Shown: one piece after another, positions 6,517 through 7,178 of the stretch | How the letters are laid out: every line of letters starts with the position of its first letter | Numbering within the stretch: the first letter of the stretch is position 1 | Source of the DNA: Lactobacillus delbrueckii | GTDB taxonomy: Bacteria; Bacillota; Bacilli; Lactobacillales; Lactobacillaceae | DNA length: 7,178 bases | Direction of reading: 5' to 3' | Assembly (NCBI GenBank): GCA_004556255.1 | Contig: SFHY01000064.1 | Location: forward strand, 1-7,178 | Position numbers and translations under genes: made by a program | The notes under the pieces: model-generated | Seen by the model: the letters and a program-made list of their open reading frames with translations, nothing else | What the model was told of the DNA's origin: nothing | Database searches by the model: none

Positions 6517-7178
6517 ATGATGCAGAAACTACAGAAATTCGGGGCAGCGATGTTCGTACCTGTCCTGCTTTTCTCATTTGCAGGTATCGTGGTTGCCATC
6601 ACGAGCCTTTTGAACAATGCGTTAATCTTTGGCTCGCGGGCTAACCCCAACACCTTCTGGTATGGCCTGTGGGACACCATCCAGCAGGGGGGCTGGACCG
6701 TCTTCAACCAAGTCGCCATCCTCTTTGTGGTTGGTCTGCCAATCGGTCTAGCCAAAAAGGCCCAAGGGCGGGCAGCGATGGAATCTATCGTTACCTACTG
6801 GACCTACAACTACTTTATCGGGGGCTTTTTGACCCACTGGGGCAAGTTTTTTGGGATTAAAGACTTTGCTAACACCCAAATTGTGGCCAACTCCACCAAC
6901 CAAGGCTTGACCATGATTGGCGGGATCAAGACCCTGGATACCAGTATCGTTGGTTCCTTGATCATCGCCGGGATCGTGGTCTGGCTGCACAACCGCTACT
7001 TTGACAAGAAATTGCCTGACTTCTTGGGGACCTTCCAAGGCTCAGCCTTCGTTGTTATCTTAGGCTTTGCGGCCATGTTCCCAATGGCCTTCTTGACCTG
7101 CTTGGTTTGGCCAAAGGTTCAAATGGGCATCACCGCCTTACAAGAATTATGGCTTCTAGCGGCTTGATCAAGGAACCA
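6517..7178 (+). pseudogene. glvC: Alpha-glucoside PTS permease EIIC (EIICB), probably frameshifted; 3' end outside window
   Basis: The protein belongs to the glucose/maltose-type PTS membrane permeases that import and phosphorylate alpha-glucosides, giving the substrate for the GH4 enzyme just upstream. The N-terminus MMQKLQKFGAAMFVPVLLFSFAGIVV, the GGWTVFNQ block (58-65), GLTMIGGIKTLDT (130-142) and HNRYFDKKLPDFLGTFQG (158-175) closely resemble B. subtilis GlvC. Hydrophobic helices lie near 10-31, 60-79, 91-107, 144-157 and 174-197. The frame stops at 7165-7167 after 216 residues, whereas intact EIICB proteins have about 500 or more. After Glu210 the sequence becomes LWLLAA-stop. One frame over, from 7149, it reads MASSGLIKEP and stays open to the edge, fitting the expected LQxFxASSG run. 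One missing base near 7147-7149 explains this. A sequencing error is the main alternative. The start ATG at 6517 (another at 6520) follows GGGAGG by 8 bases. Confidence 0.8.

Overview
The window looks like chromosomal DNA of a Gram-positive lactic acid bacterium, most probably Lactobacillus delbrueckii or a close relative. This rests on the gene content (type I lipoteichoic acid synthase, SecG, RNase R with SmpB, and a phospho-alpha-glucosidase beside a PTS permease). It also rests on strong GGAGG-type ribosome binding sites and on coding DNA with many G/C third positions between AT-rich spacers. The species name is an inference; no search was possible. All genes seen are on the + strand.

Positions 1-1319 hold the extracellular catalytic part of a lipoteichoic acid synthase (LtaS) whose membrane part lies upstream. 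Next come secG (1374-1607, TTG start), a strong intrinsic terminator (1613-1649), rnr (1675-4044, RNase R) and smpB (4067-4528), closed by a second terminator (4531-4554). RNase R and SmpB work together in tmRNA ribosome rescue, and their 22-base spacing supports one transcript. A 55-residue two-helix membrane protein (4676-4843) follows, with its own promoter and terminator. It is short and easily missed.

The last third is an alpha-glucoside catabolic locus. A compact control region (4895-5107) carries cre/LacI-like palindromes spaced about 20 bp apart, one of which covers the -35 box. Then come a full-length GH4 NAD+/Mn-dependent 6-phospho-alpha-glucosidase (5108-6442) and the start of an alpha-glucoside PTS EIIC permease (6517 to the right edge). 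The permease frame ends early at 7165-7167. The reading frame one base over resumes a plausible permease sequence, so a single-base deletion near 7147-7149 probably breaks this gene. If real, the strain keeps the hydrolase but has lost the matching transporter, which would fit the sugar-pathway decay known in L. delbrueckii subsp. bulgaricus.

I found no wholly new system. The most interesting items are the probable permease frameshift, the periodic operator-like array, the small membrane protein, and a hairpin that places the permease Shine-Dalgarno in its loop.
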